Below are positions 8,771 to 18,910 of a stretch of 64,000 nucleotides of DNA, one piece after another (position 1 is the first letter of the stretch; each line of letters opens with the position of its first letter). The translations under genes and the position numbers were made by a program. This DNA is from Burkholderia anthina (GTDB taxonomy: Bacteria > Pseudomonadota > Gammaproteobacteria > Burkholderiales > Burkholderiaceae): contig NZ_CABVLY010000022.1 in assembly GCF_902498995.1 (NCBI RefSeq), forward strand, positions 82,961 to 146,960. Direction: 5' to 3'. The notes beneath the pieces are model-generated. The model saw only the letters and a program-made list of their open reading frames with translations. It did no database searches and had not been told where the DNA came from.

Positions 8771-8785
8771 GCACTTCGCTGGTGC
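8771..8785. promoter_or_regulatory. NtrC-like enhancer box
   Basis: GCACTTCGCTGGTGC differs at one defined position from the classical NtrC site GCACTA-N3-TGGTGC. It is about 190 bases upstream of the phaZ promoter, a usual enhancer distance. A half site TGGTGC occurs at 8751-8756. NtrC binding is inferred from motif only. Confidence 0.5.
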
Positions 8786-8858
8786 GCGTCCGAATGCTTG
8801 CCTTTCGGGGTTCGCGCAATCCGTAATGGATCGCCGCGCCACTTTTCAGGAGCCGCGC

Positions 8859-9518
8859 ATGAGCCAGACACTCGTCACTATGACCATCAGCAGTCGAAAT
8901 TATTCGTCGTGGTCCATGCGCGGATGGCTGCTGGCCAAACTCGCCGGACTCGAATTTGACACGGTGGTCGTGCCGCTCGACGATGCCACCGCGCGCGCCG
9001 AATTGCTCCTGCTTTCGCCATCGATTCTCGTGCCCTGCCTTCGTCATGACGGCAATGAAGTCTGGGACACGCTGGCCATCTGCGAATATCTGAACGAGAT
9101 TCGGCCGGATGCGCATCTGTTGCCTGCCGATCCCAAGGCCCGCGCGCATTGCCGCTCGGTCTGCGGAGAAATGCATTCGGGCTTCAGCGCCCTGCGCTCC
9201 GCGTTGCCGATGAATCTGCGCGGACATTTCCCCGATTTCCGGCTCTGGTCGCGTGCGCAGTACGACATCGAACGCATCGTGGCCATCTGGCGCGACTGCC
9301 TGAAAAAATACGGCGGCCTCTGGCTGTTCGGCGAAATCGGCGCGGCCGATGCGATGTATGCGCCCGTGGTCACGCGCTTGCTGACCTATGACGTGCCGAT
9401 CGATCCGGATATCGCCGAATACTGCATGCGCGTGCTCAAGCAACCTTACGTGGCCGAATGGATCGTGGCGGCAAAGACCGAGACCGAAGAGATCGACGAG
9501 CTGGATATGGAATTCTGA
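8859..9518 (+). CDS. glutathione S-transferase family protein
   Basis: A 219-residue two-domain GST-like protein. The thioredoxin-fold N-terminus reads TISSRNYSSWSMRGWLLAK, with Ser/Tyr residues at the position that activates glutathione, then ILVPCLRHDG with the cis-proline, then DTLAICEYLNE. The helical C-domain ends in an acidic tail EEIDELDMEF. The ATG at 8859 is preferred because CAGGAG lies 7 bases upstream and because it begins the conserved fold; an in-frame ATG 33 bases earlier lacks a site. Substrate is unknown. It is divergent from phaZ. Confidence 0.85.
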   Translation: MSQTLVTMTISSRNYSSWSMRGWLLAKLAGLEFDTVVVPLDDATARAELLLLSPSILVPCLRHDGNEVWDTLAICEYLNEIRPDAHLLPADPKARAHCRSVCGEMHSGFSALRSALPMNLRGHFPDFRLWSRAQYDIERIVAIWRDCLKKYGGLWLFGEIGAADAMYAPVVTRLLTYDVPIDPDIAEYCMRVLKQPYVAEWIVAAKTETEEIDELDMEF

Positions 9519-9778
9519 GTGCCATGCAGGCTTCGGCGTCGCGGGTCAAGGCCGCTGCCGACGATCTGCTGCTCGATGAACCGGGCGAGCGGCGGTCGGC
9601 GGCTTCCGGTCGCGCCGGACACTATGCCGTTGCCCGGCGCGACCCGCGCGGGATTCGTTATTCGCGCGCGGCAACGAAGCATCACAGCAATCGGTATTTT
9701 GCGTGCGGCCGAGGTTGACTAAGATCAAACCCTCGGGCGGATGCCAGTATCGTCAACCGGTCCGCCCGTGCCCGGACC

Positions 9779-10867
9779 ATGGACAACCGCACAGATTCCC
9801 CTCCGCTCATTGCGCTGCCGGAAAGCGAGCATCGCCCTCTTTCGGTGCGCGCGAAGGCGCTCGTGTTTGCCGATCCCGCGTCGCGGGCCGTACTGCGCTT
9901 CGTCGAGCAGATCGGGCCTAGCGTCGCGCCCGCGCTGATTCTCGGCGAGACGGGCACCGGCAAGGAGCTGGTCGCGCGCCATATCCACCATGTCAGCGGG
10001 CGCGCCGGCGCGTTCATCGCGGTCAACTGCGGCGCGATCAGCCAGCAGCTCGCGGAGAGCGAACTGTTCGGCCACGAGGCCGGTGCGTTCACCGGTGCGC
10101 AGGGGCGTCGCGCCGGCTATTTCGAGGAAGCGCACGGCGGCACGATCTTTCTCGACGAAATCGGCGATCTTGCGCCGCCGCTGCAGGCGAAGCTGCTGCG
10201 CGTGCTGCAGGAAGGCGAGGTGACGCGCGTGGGCGCGACGCGCGCGCGGCCGGTCGACGTCCGCGTCGTCGCGGCAACCAACGTCGATCTCGAGCAGGCC
10301 GTGCTGGCCGGCAATTTCCGGATGGACCTGTTCTACCGGATCAATCTCGCCCGCGTGCGGCTGCCGCCGCTGCGCGAGCGGCCGCAAGACATCCTGCCGC
10401 TCGCCGAGCATTTCCGCGGGCGCTATTGCGCGCAGCTGAAGCGGCCGCAGCCGATGCTGTCCGAGGGCACGGTCCAGGCGCTGCACGCGTATCCGTGGCC
10501 CGGCAATATCCGCGAGCTGGAAAACGTCATGCATCTCGCGCTGCTCGTGTCGAACGGCAACCTGATTCGCCCGGAGCACCTGAAGTTCTCCGAGGCGCTC
10601 GCCGGCTATGCGCGAGCCGACGCCGCCGCGACGACGCTGCCGCAGGACGACATCCGCGCGGGCGTGCGCCGCCTGTTTCGCGCGCCCGGCGAAAGCCTGC
10701 TGCGCGACATCGAGGAGCTGGTCGTCTGCGAGGCGTTCGAGCATTGCCGGTTCAGCCAGGTGCGCACGGCCGCGCTGCTCGGCGTCACGCGCAACACGAT
10801 GCGGACATTGCTCGCGCGCCACGGGCTGCTCAGCGATCCGCGCCCGGAATCCGCGTTCGACGACTGA
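9779..10867 (+). CDS. sigma-54 activator without sensor domain (SfnR-like)
   Basis: A 362-residue enhancer-binding protein made only of the AAA+ domain and a C-terminal DNA-binding helix-turn-helix. Walker A is GETGTGKE (56-63), the sigma-54 contact loop GAFTGA is at 102-107, Walker B IFLDEIG is at 123-129, and the arginine-finger region precedes PWPGNIRELEN. A Fis-type HTH (QVRTAALLGVTRNTMRTLL) closes the protein. Lack of a receiver, GAF or PAS domain is the architecture of SfnR, which controls dimethyl sulfone use in Pseudomonas and is limited by its own expression. It is convergent with the monooxygenase operon. Two sigma-54 promoters in the nearby sulfur operons make it the obvious candidate activator, by inference. 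Confidence 0.85.
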   Translation: MDNRTDSPPLIALPESEHRPLSVRAKALVFADPASRAVLRFVEQIGPSVAPALILGETGTGKELVARHIHHVSGRAGAFIAVNCGAISQQLAESELFGHEAGAFTGAQGRRAGYFEEAHGGTIFLDEIGDLAPPLQAKLLRVLQEGEVTRVGATRARPVDVRVVAATNVDLEQAVLAGNFRMDLFYRINLARVRLPPLRERPQDILPLAEHFRGRYCAQLKRPQPMLSEGTVQALHAYPWPGNIRELENVMHLALLVSNGNLIRPEHLKFSEALAGYARADAAATTLPQDDIRAGVRRLFRAPGESLLRDIEELVVCEAFEHCRFSQVRTAALLGVTRNTMRTLLARHGLLSDPRPESAFDD

Positions 10868-10912
10868 CCTGCCGCGGGGATCGGCGGCGTTGCCCGCTCG
10901 CCGACCGGCACG

Positions 10913-12022
10913 TCACGGCAGGCTGGCGCCTGCCAGCAGCGTGCGCACGCGCGGCAATACGTGTTCGCCCACGCGCGCGGCTTCCTCCAGGTTCGGGTAG
11001 GACGACAGCAGGAAGGTTTCGATGCCGAGCGTCCGGTATTCGTGGACGCGCGCGGCGACCTGGTCGTAGCTGCCGACGATCGCGGTGCCCGCGCCGCCGC
11101 GAATCAGGCCGACGCCGGCCCACAGGTTGGGATACACCTCCAGCTCGCGCAACGAGCGCAGTGCGCTGCGGCTCAGCGCTGTCTGACGCTGCTGTCCGAC
11201 CGATTCGTACGTGGCGAGCTTGCGCTGCGCGTCGACATAGGTCTGGTCGGAAATCTCGCTCAGCAACTCGTCGGCGCGCGCCCACGCGGCGCGTTCGGTC
11301 GGGCGGGCGATCACGTGCACGCGCAGCCCGAAGCGGATCCGGCGGCCATGCATCGCCGTCAGTGCGCGCAGTCGCGCGACGCGCTCGCGCACGGCGTCGG
11401 GTGGCTCGCCCCATAGCAGGTACGTATCGGCCTGGCTCGCGGCCACCTGCTCGGCGAGCGTCGACGCGCCGCCGAGATAAATCGCGGGCGGGTTCGCGAG
11501 CGGCACGCCGGCGTGCGCGGGGTTCAGCATGTAGTAATGCCCGGCGACCGAATGGCCGGCGCCCTGCCACAGGCGCCGCAGGACCCGCAGGTACTCGGAC
11601 GTGCGCTGGTAGCGCGCGTCGTGCTCGAGAAAATCGCCGAGCGCGCGCTGCTCGTAAGCGCTCGACCCGTTCACCGCGAACAGGCGCAGGCGGGCGCCGC
11701 TCATGCGCTGCAGGGTGGCCGCCTTGCGCGCGATCTGTTCGGGCTGCTCGAGTCCTGGCCGGAACGTCACGATCAACGCGATGCGCTGCGTTGCGCGCGC
11801 GAGCTGCGCGCTGACGAGCCACGGATCCTCGAAGCCCGCGGCCATCGGCAGCAGCAGGCTGTCGAAGCCGGCGGTCTCGGCCGCCCGGGCGACGCCGCGC
11901 AGGTATTCGGGCGTGGCCGGCCGATAGTCCTGCAGGAAGGTCGGCGGGCGGGGCAGGCCGCTGTTGGCGAGATGCGGACCGTCGCCGTTGGTCGGCAGGA
12001 ACCACGCGAAATCGACGCTCAT
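10913..12022 (-). CDS. LLM flavin-dependent monooxygenase (alkanesulfonate SsuD-like)
   Basis: A 369-residue bacterial-luciferase-family protein, last gene of the leftward operon. It resembles the SsuD/sulfonate branch: VDFAWFLPTNGDG at the N-terminus, EYLRGVARAAETAGFDSLLLPMA, ARATQRIALIVTFRPGL, a long HYYMLNPAHAGVPLANPPAIYLGG insertion, and a C-terminal ELEVYPNLWAGVGLIRGGAGTAIVGS. Such enzymes use FMNH2 from a separate reductase and O2 to release sulfite or a similar product. Its start overlaps the upstream gene's stop by ATGA, so translation is probably coupled. Exact substrate is unknown; an SsuD assignment is plausible but not certain. Confidence 0.82.
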   Translation of the reverse strand: MSVDFAWFLPTNGDGPHLANSGLPRPPTFLQDYRPATPEYLRGVARAAETAGFDSLLLPMAAGFEDPWLVSAQLARATQRIALIVTFRPGLEQPEQIARKAATLQRMSGARLRLFAVNGSSAYEQRALGDFLEHDARYQRTSEYLRVLRRLWQGAGHSVAGHYYMLNPAHAGVPLANPPAIYLGGASTLAEQVAASQADTYLLWGEPPDAVRERVARLRALTAMHGRRIRFGLRVHVIARPTERAAWARADELLSEISDQTYVDAQRKLATYESVGQQRQTALSRSALRSLRELEVYPNLWAGVGLIRGGAGTAIVGSYDQVAARVHEYRTLGIETFLLSSYPNLEEAARVGEHVLPRVRTLLAGASLP

Positions 12023-12747
12023 GCGCCGCCTCGCCGGCGGTTGGCCCGATGCGCGACGCGTGCGCGGCGCACGTCGTCGAGCCCGACCGTGCGCCGGAGC
12101 AGCGCGCCGGCCGGCGGCGGCGCGAGGCCGCGCGCACGATACGCGTGTGCGACGGCCGCCGCCAGCGGCGGCGCGCTGGCGGGCACCAGCAACCCGTCGC
12201 ACCACGGCGCCGCGAACGCGATCTCGCGCCGCTCCGTGACCGACCAGTAGACGGGCGGCCGCTGCGATGCGAGATCCGGCAAACGGGCGTGCTCGGCGCG
12301 ATAGTAGGTGCCGCGATACTGCAGGGCGGAGTCGGCAGCCCACAGCGCGCGCAGCACCGACAGGAATTCGGCGCTGCGCGCGAGCCGCTGGTCGCGGTTC
12401 AGATGCATGGCCCGGTCGGTCGCGCCGATGTCCGGCGCGTCGGCTTCGCACGCGAGCAGCGCGCGCCCGCGGCTCAACGACTGCAGGCTTTGCGCGAGAT
12501 GCGCGGCTGCGACGGGCAGCATCGCGCCGGCCTGAAGCGTCACCATCACGCGCAGCGCCGGCAGCGCATCGACCAGCGCTGCGGCCGCCATCCACGGATC
12601 GGGGCCGGCGGAATGCGCGGGCAGCAGCACGGCGTCGCAGCCGGCCGACATGCCGGCCTCGGCGATCGCGATCCAGTCGGCGGCCGGGTCGGGGCGCGTG
12701 TCGTCGCAGCGGGTGTCGAGCCGCAGCAGCAGACGCGGCGCGTTCAT
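12019..12747 (-). CDS. short LLM-family protein (242 aa)
   Basis: This protein has luciferase-family features: LLLRLDTRCD at the N-terminus, DWIAIAEAGMSAGCDAVLLP, ALPALRVMVTLQAGAMLPVAAAHLAQSLQSLSRGR and QRLARSAEFLSVLRALW. It ends at 242 residues, about 100 shorter than its neighbours. The C-terminal barrel strands and helices that normally complete the FMN pocket are missing or reduced. Both ends overlap neighbouring genes by ATGA, so it is unlikely to be a sequencing break; the reading frame is intact and conserved in style. It may be a degenerate paralogue or an accessory subunit, as LuxB is to LuxA. Function is unknown. Confidence 0.7.
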   Translation of the reverse strand: MNAPRLLLRLDTRCDDTRPDPAADWIAIAEAGMSAGCDAVLLPAHSAGPDPWMAAAALVDALPALRVMVTLQAGAMLPVAAAHLAQSLQSLSRGRALLACEADAPDIGATDRAMHLNRDQRLARSAEFLSVLRALWAADSALQYRGTYYRAEHARLPDLASQRPPVYWSVTERREIAFAAPWCDGLLVPASAPPLAAAVAHAYRARGLAPPPAGALLRRTVGLDDVRRARVAHRANRRRGGA

Positions 12748-13799
12748 GCGGCGGCGTGGGCCGGCCGCCAGCCGAGCGCCGGCGCAATCGTTTCCGCAAG
12801 CGTGCGCAGCCGCGCCAGCGCGTCGTCGAGCGACGTGCTTTCCGATTGCACGACCGGCAGAAAATAATCGGCGAACGGGAACAGCGCCGGGTCGCCGCGC
12901 AGGCTGTCGATCACGTCGTCCGGATGCCCGTAATGCACGTTCAGCAGCCGCAGGATCTGCTCGGGATCGGTCACGTCGGGATGGCCGCTTGCCGCGAGCC
13001 ACGGGATATGCCGCACGACGTCGGGCGCAAGCGCGGCGAGCGCGGCGCGCCGGTCGCGCGCGGGAAATACCGCGCGCACCACGCCGATGCGCGGCGCCGG
13101 CGCGTCGGCGTGCGCGCGTTCGCGCCACGCGTCGAGATAGGCGCGCGCGAGCGGCAATTGCACGGTTCGCGGATCGTGCACGGCGGTCCCGAGCAGCAGG
13201 CCATTGCCGTGCCGTGCCGCGAACCGCGCGCCGTCAGGCGACGCATGCGAATGCCACAGGCGGGTGCGTACGCCCGGCGCCGCCGGCTGCAGGACGAGCG
13301 GTGGCGCATCGGCGGCGGCGCGCGCGAGCGGGTGGCCCGCGAGCGCATCCTGCAGGCGTTCGAGCGCGGCCGCGAAGCGCGCCTGACGCGTGTCGACGTC
13401 GAGCCCGAACGCGGCGAACGCATCGAGATTCGCGCCGCCGCTGCCCAGGCCGAGTTGCAGGCGCCCGCCGGCCAGCGAGTCGAGTACCGCCGCATCTTCG
13501 GCGAGCCGCAGCGGGTCCTCGAGCGACAGCGTGACGATTCCCGTGCCGAGTTCGATGCGGCGTGTGCGTTGCGCGACGGCGGCCAGCAGCACGAGCGGCG
13601 ACGGCAGCCGGCCGTATTCCGCGCGGAAATGGTGCTGCGCGACGAATCCGCCGTCGAAGCCGAGCTGTTCGGCCGCGACGAACAGCGTGTCGAGATCCGC
13701 GTAGACGCGGCGCGCGTCGCCGCTACCGTGGACGTGCGTGAGGAAGCCGAGCTTGAACGGCCGGCGCCCGGCCGGTGCGGGAGAGGACGATTGAGTCAT
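12744..13799 (-). CDS. LLM flavin-dependent oxidoreductase
   Basis: A 351-residue luciferase-like monooxygenase, a close paralogue of the gene upstream of it (13796-14818). Shared blocks include AEQLGFDGGFVAQHHF, RLPSPLVLLAAVAQRTRRIELGTGI, DPLRLAEDAAVLDSLAGGRLQLGLGSG and a C-terminal IAPALGWRP. These place it in the FMN/F420 LLM class with the AQHHF histidine pair. It lies in the middle of a fully overlapped operon. By neighbourhood it probably attacks an organosulfur compound with FMNH2 supplied elsewhere; the substrate cannot be read from sequence. Confidence 0.82.
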   Translation of the reverse strand: MTQSSSPAPAGRRPFKLGFLTHVHGSGDARRVYADLDTLFVAAEQLGFDGGFVAQHHFRAEYGRLPSPLVLLAAVAQRTRRIELGTGIVTLSLEDPLRLAEDAAVLDSLAGGRLQLGLGSGGANLDAFAAFGLDVDTRQARFAAALERLQDALAGHPLARAAADAPPLVLQPAAPGVRTRLWHSHASPDGARFAARHGNGLLLGTAVHDPRTVQLPLARAYLDAWRERAHADAPAPRIGVVRAVFPARDRRAALAALAPDVVRHIPWLAASGHPDVTDPEQILRLLNVHYGHPDDVIDSLRGDPALFPFADYFLPVVQSESTSLDDALARLRTLAETIAPALGWRPAHAAA

Positions 13800-14818
13800 G
13801 TCGGGATCGGATCGGAGGTGAGCGAAGCGGCTTCGGTGCCGGCGGCGGCCGGCGTCCAGCCGAGCGCCGGCGCGATCTCGCGGGCGACGGCTTCGAGCCG
13901 CCGCAGCGCGTCGCGATGCGAGGTGCCCGCCGTCTGCACCTGCACGACCAGTTCGGTCGCGTCGGCCAGCGCGGGATCGGTCTGTAGCGCGGCCGCGATG
14001 TCGGCGGGCGTGCCGCGTAGCACACCGAAGCGATCGAGCAGCGCGGGGAGGTCGGCTGGCGCGGGCGCCGGCGCGCCGCCGGCCGCGGCAAGCCGCGCGG
14101 CGTACCGCAGGATGTCGGGACCGAGCGCGGCTTCGACGCTGGCCGCGTCCGCGCCCGGCACGACCGCCCGCACGAGCGCGACACGGGGCGCGCCCGGATG
14201 GGCCCATGCGCGGCGATAGCGCGCCGTGAGCGCGGCTTCGCCGTCCTGTTCCGGACGCGTGCGCGCGACGATCAGCCCGTGACCGTTGCGCGCGACCGCC
14301 TCGGCATCGCCGGTCGCTTGCCAGAGACGCGCGGCCAGCGTGGGCGCGGGCGGTTGCAGCGTCGCCCCGGCGGGGCCGACCGGCGCGCCATCCAGCGCCT
14401 GGCGCAACGCCGCGAGCGCATCGGCCTGCAACGCCGCGCGCGCACCGAAATCGCGGCCGAACGCGGCGAACACGTCCGCCTCGAAGCCGGCGCCGACACC
14501 GAGCTGAAGGCGGCCATCCGCGAGCGTGTCGAGCACGGCCGCATCCTCCGCGACGCGCAACGCCGATTCGAGCGGCAGCACGATCACGCCGGTGCCGAGC
14601 GCGATGCGCCGCGTGCGGCGCGCGGCGGCGGCCAGCAGCACGAGCGGCGACGGCAGCCGGCCCGTTTCGCTGCCGAAATGGTGCTGCGCCACCCAGGCGC
14701 TGTCGAAGCCGAGCGCTTCCGCCGCTTCAATCAGCGCAAGCGTGTCGTGCAGCACGCGCGGCGACGAATCGGGTGCATAGACGCGCGTCAGCACGCCGAG
14801 ACGGAACGGGCGCGTCAT
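13796..14818 (-). CDS. LLM flavin-dependent oxidoreductase
   Basis: A 340-residue luciferase-family protein that looks like a tandem duplicate of the next gene in the operon. The block RLPSPLVLLAAAARRTRRIA is almost identical in both, as is the C-terminal EIAPALGWTPAA. The N-terminus FRLGVLTRVYAPDSSPRVLHD is also parallel. It overlaps both neighbours by ATGA. Divergence is concentrated in the middle (about 130-260), where substrate is normally held, so the two copies probably serve different substrates. That last point is inference. Confidence 0.82.
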   Translation of the reverse strand: MTRPFRLGVLTRVYAPDSSPRVLHDTLALIEAAEALGFDSAWVAQHHFGSETGRLPSPLVLLAAAARRTRRIALGTGVIVLPLESALRVAEDAAVLDTLADGRLQLGVGAGFEADVFAAFGRDFGARAALQADALAALRQALDGAPVGPAGATLQPPAPTLAARLWQATGDAEAVARNGHGLIVARTRPEQDGEAALTARYRRAWAHPGAPRVALVRAVVPGADAASVEAALGPDILRYAARLAAAGGAPAPAPADLPALLDRFGVLRGTPADIAAALQTDPALADATELVVQVQTAGTSHRDALRRLEAVAREIAPALGWTPAAAGTEAASLTSDPIPT

Positions 14819-16188
14819 GCGGCACCTCCGCCGACCGGTGCGACCGTATCGCCGCGCAGCGACGACGGGCGCCGAAAGAAGGGCGGGCGCGGCAGGCCGA
14901 GCTGATCGCGCAGCGTCGGGCCTTCGTACTCGGTGCGGAACAGCCGGCGGCGCTGCAGTTCGGGCACGACGAGATCGACGAAGTCGTCGAGACCGCCGGG
15001 CACCCACGCGAACGCGACGTTGAACCCGTCGGCGCCATACGACAGGAACCATTCCTCGAAGCGGTCGGCGATGGTCTTCGGCGTGCCGGTGACGACGCCG
15101 GCGCTGGCAAAGCGCTCGTAGAGCTGGCGGATCGTCAGGTTCTCGCGGCGCGCGAGATCGACGATCAGCTGCTGCCGGCTCTTGCTGCGATTGCTCGGCG
15201 GCAGATCGGGCAACGGTCCGTCCAGCGGATAGCCGGACAGGTCGAAGTCCCCCGCGTTGTCGGCGAGCAGCCGCAGCCCGAGCACCGGATCGATCAGGTC
15301 CTGCAACGCACGCAGCTTGTCGCGCGCCTCGGCCTCGGTCGCGCCGACGATCGGCATCACGCCGGGCAGGATCTTCAGGTGCTCCGGCCGGCGGCCGTAA
15401 CGCGCGACGCGGCCCTTGACGTCCGCATAGAACGCTTGCGCGTCGTCGAGCCGGTGCTGCGCCGTGAAGATCACCTCCGCGCAGCGTGCCGCGAGTTCGC
15501 GGCCGGCTTCCGACGAGCCGGCCTGCACGAGCACCGGATGGCCCTGCGGCGCGCGCGCGACGTTCAGCGGACCGCGCACGCTGAAGTGCGGCCCGCGATG
15601 ATCGAGCACGTGCAGCTTGCGGTGATCGAAATGCAGGCCGGCGGCCTTGTCCTCGATGAACGCGTCGTCTTCCCAGCTGTCCCAGAGCCCCGCCACGACG
15701 CGCTGGAACTCGTCGGCGCGCGCGTAGCGATCGGCGTGCGCGAGGTGCGGCGTCGCGCCGAAGTTCGCCGCTTCGTCGGGCACGACCGACGTGACGAGAT
15801 TCCACCCCGCGCGGCCGCCGCTCAGGTGGTCGAGCGACGCGAACTTGCGGGCGATGTGGTAAGGCGCGTTGTAGGTCGTCGTCGCGGTCGCGATCAGGCC
15901 GATGCGGTGCGTGACGGCCGCCAGCGCGGCGAGCAGCGTGAGCGGCTCGAACGTATCGGCGCGCGCGCTGCGGCGCAGCGAGTCGACGTGGCTGCCCTGC
16001 GTCGCGACCACGTCCGCGACGAACAGCGCATCGAGCTTGCCGCGCTCGGCCGTCTGCGCCATCCGGCGAAAATGCGCGAAGTCGCGGTTGCCGTTCGGCT
16101 GCGCGAGCGGATGGCGCCAGCCGACGACATGGCTGCCGCCGCCGTTCAGCATCGCGTTGAGTTTCAGGGTGTCGGTGCGGCGCGTCAT
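14815..16188 (-). CDS. NtaA/SnaA/DszA-family FMN-dependent monooxygenase
   Basis: A 457-residue member of the NtaA/SnaA/DszA(SoxA)/DmoA branch of the luciferase superfamily, which acts with FMNH2 on nitrilotriacetate, dibenzothiophene sulfone or dimethyl sulfide. Typical segments are LNGGGSHVVGWRHP at the N-terminus, DALFVADVVATQGSHVD, PYHIARKFASLDHLSGGRAGWNLVTS, YARADEFQRVVAGLWDSWEDDAF, GHPVLVQAGSSEAGRELAARCAEVIFT and the C-terminal GPTLRDQLGLPRPP. It is the first monooxygenase after the TonB receptor, 13 bases beyond the receptor's stop. Context suggests desulfurisation of a bulky organosulfur compound taken up through the receptor. Confidence 0.87.
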   Translation of the reverse strand: MTRRTDTLKLNAMLNGGGSHVVGWRHPLAQPNGNRDFAHFRRMAQTAERGKLDALFVADVVATQGSHVDSLRRSARADTFEPLTLLAALAAVTHRIGLIATATTTYNAPYHIARKFASLDHLSGGRAGWNLVTSVVPDEAANFGATPHLAHADRYARADEFQRVVAGLWDSWEDDAFIEDKAAGLHFDHRKLHVLDHRGPHFSVRGPLNVARAPQGHPVLVQAGSSEAGRELAARCAEVIFTAQHRLDDAQAFYADVKGRVARYGRRPEHLKILPGVMPIVGATEAEARDKLRALQDLIDPVLGLRLLADNAGDFDLSGYPLDGPLPDLPPSNRSKSRQQLIVDLARRENLTIRQLYERFASAGVVTGTPKTIADRFEEWFLSYGADGFNVAFAWVPGGLDDFVDLVVPELQRRRLFRTEYEGPTLRDQLGLPRPPFFRRPSSLRGDTVAPVGGGAA

Positions 16189-16201
16189 CCGGCGAGCCTC
16201 C

Positions 16202-18535
<2,334 letters not shown>

Positions 18536-18638
18536 CCGTATATCCCCAAAGCGAAGCGTTGTTATGCGTGTGGTCCGGCGCGGCGCCGCGCATCCGGTCG
18601 ATGGCGCCGCGGATCGGCAGTGCGTGAGCCGGTGCTTC

Positions 18639-18653
18639 GCAACAGGCGTGCCA
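18639..18653 (-). promoter_or_regulatory. sigma-54 promoter for TonB receptor operon
   Basis: On the minus strand the site reads TGGCACGCCTGTTGC, an exact match to the RpoN -24/-12 consensus with correct 12-base GG-GC spacing. It would give a leader of about 90 bases before the receptor's ATG at 18535. Confidence 0.75.
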
Positions 18654-18740
18654 ATGGGCGCCCGGGCCCGCCCCGCAACGGTTTGCGCCGAATGCGGCGG
18701 CCGAATGAGCCGGGGCGCGTGCACGCGTAGCAGTCGTTTT

Positions 18741-18754
18741 GCTGGAAATACAGC
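18741..18754. promoter_or_regulatory. palindromic activator box 1
   Basis: GCTGGAAATACAGC has GCTG/CAGC arms and the same AAAT centre as box 2. It is about 90 bases upstream of the leftward promoter and about 105 upstream of the rightward one, both usual enhancer distances for a sigma-54 activator. The binding protein is inferred to be the SfnR-like activator at 9779-10867. Confidence 0.55.
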
Positions 18755-18798
18755 AGCGTCGTCGCGCGGCGCGCGGTGTGCTGCTTTTGCTCCATCTC

Positions 18799-18812
18799 GC
18801 TGGAAATCCAGC
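18799..18812. promoter_or_regulatory. palindromic activator box 2
   Basis: GCTGGAAATCCAGC is a palindrome with 6-base arms GCTGGA/TCCAGC around AA. It repeats box 1 with one change, 58 bases away. Its far end is 46 bases from the rightward -24 element. I found no third copy elsewhere in the window. Confidence 0.55.
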
Positions 18813-18857
18813 ACGCCGCGCGCGGCGTCATGGGCGCACAGGCCGGCAGGACGGCGA

Positions 18858-18873
18858 TGGCATGGTGCTTGCT
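18858..18873 (+). promoter_or_regulatory. sigma-54 promoter for sfnB-like/ABC operon
   Basis: TGGCATGGTGCTTGCT matches the RpoN consensus TGGCAYG-N4-TTGCW exactly. The predicted start is about 25 bases before the initiation codon at 18911. Confidence 0.75.
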
Positions 18874-18910
18874 CTCGACGGAGGCCATGCATCTGTCCAC
18901 GAGGATCTTC

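Larger units (their letters stand above)
8527..8858. other. 332-bp divergent control region, phaZ / GST
   Basis: This non-coding stretch separates phaZ (leftward) from the GST-like gene (rightward). It contains two sigma-54 type promoters arranged back to back and one NtrC-like palindrome, each listed separately. No convincing small gene is visible. Between 8606 and 8760 the DNA is rich in alternating purine-pyrimidine GCGC steps with no clear motif. Confidence 0.75.
18536..18910. other. 375-bp divergent control region between two sulfur operons
   Basis: The stretch holds two outward-facing sigma-54 promoters (18639-18653 leftward, 18858-18873 rightward) with two copies of a palindromic box between them (18741-18754, 18799-18812). 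An in-frame extension of the rightward gene runs into it but shows no protein similarity. The design is that of one activator serving two operons. Confidence 0.8.
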
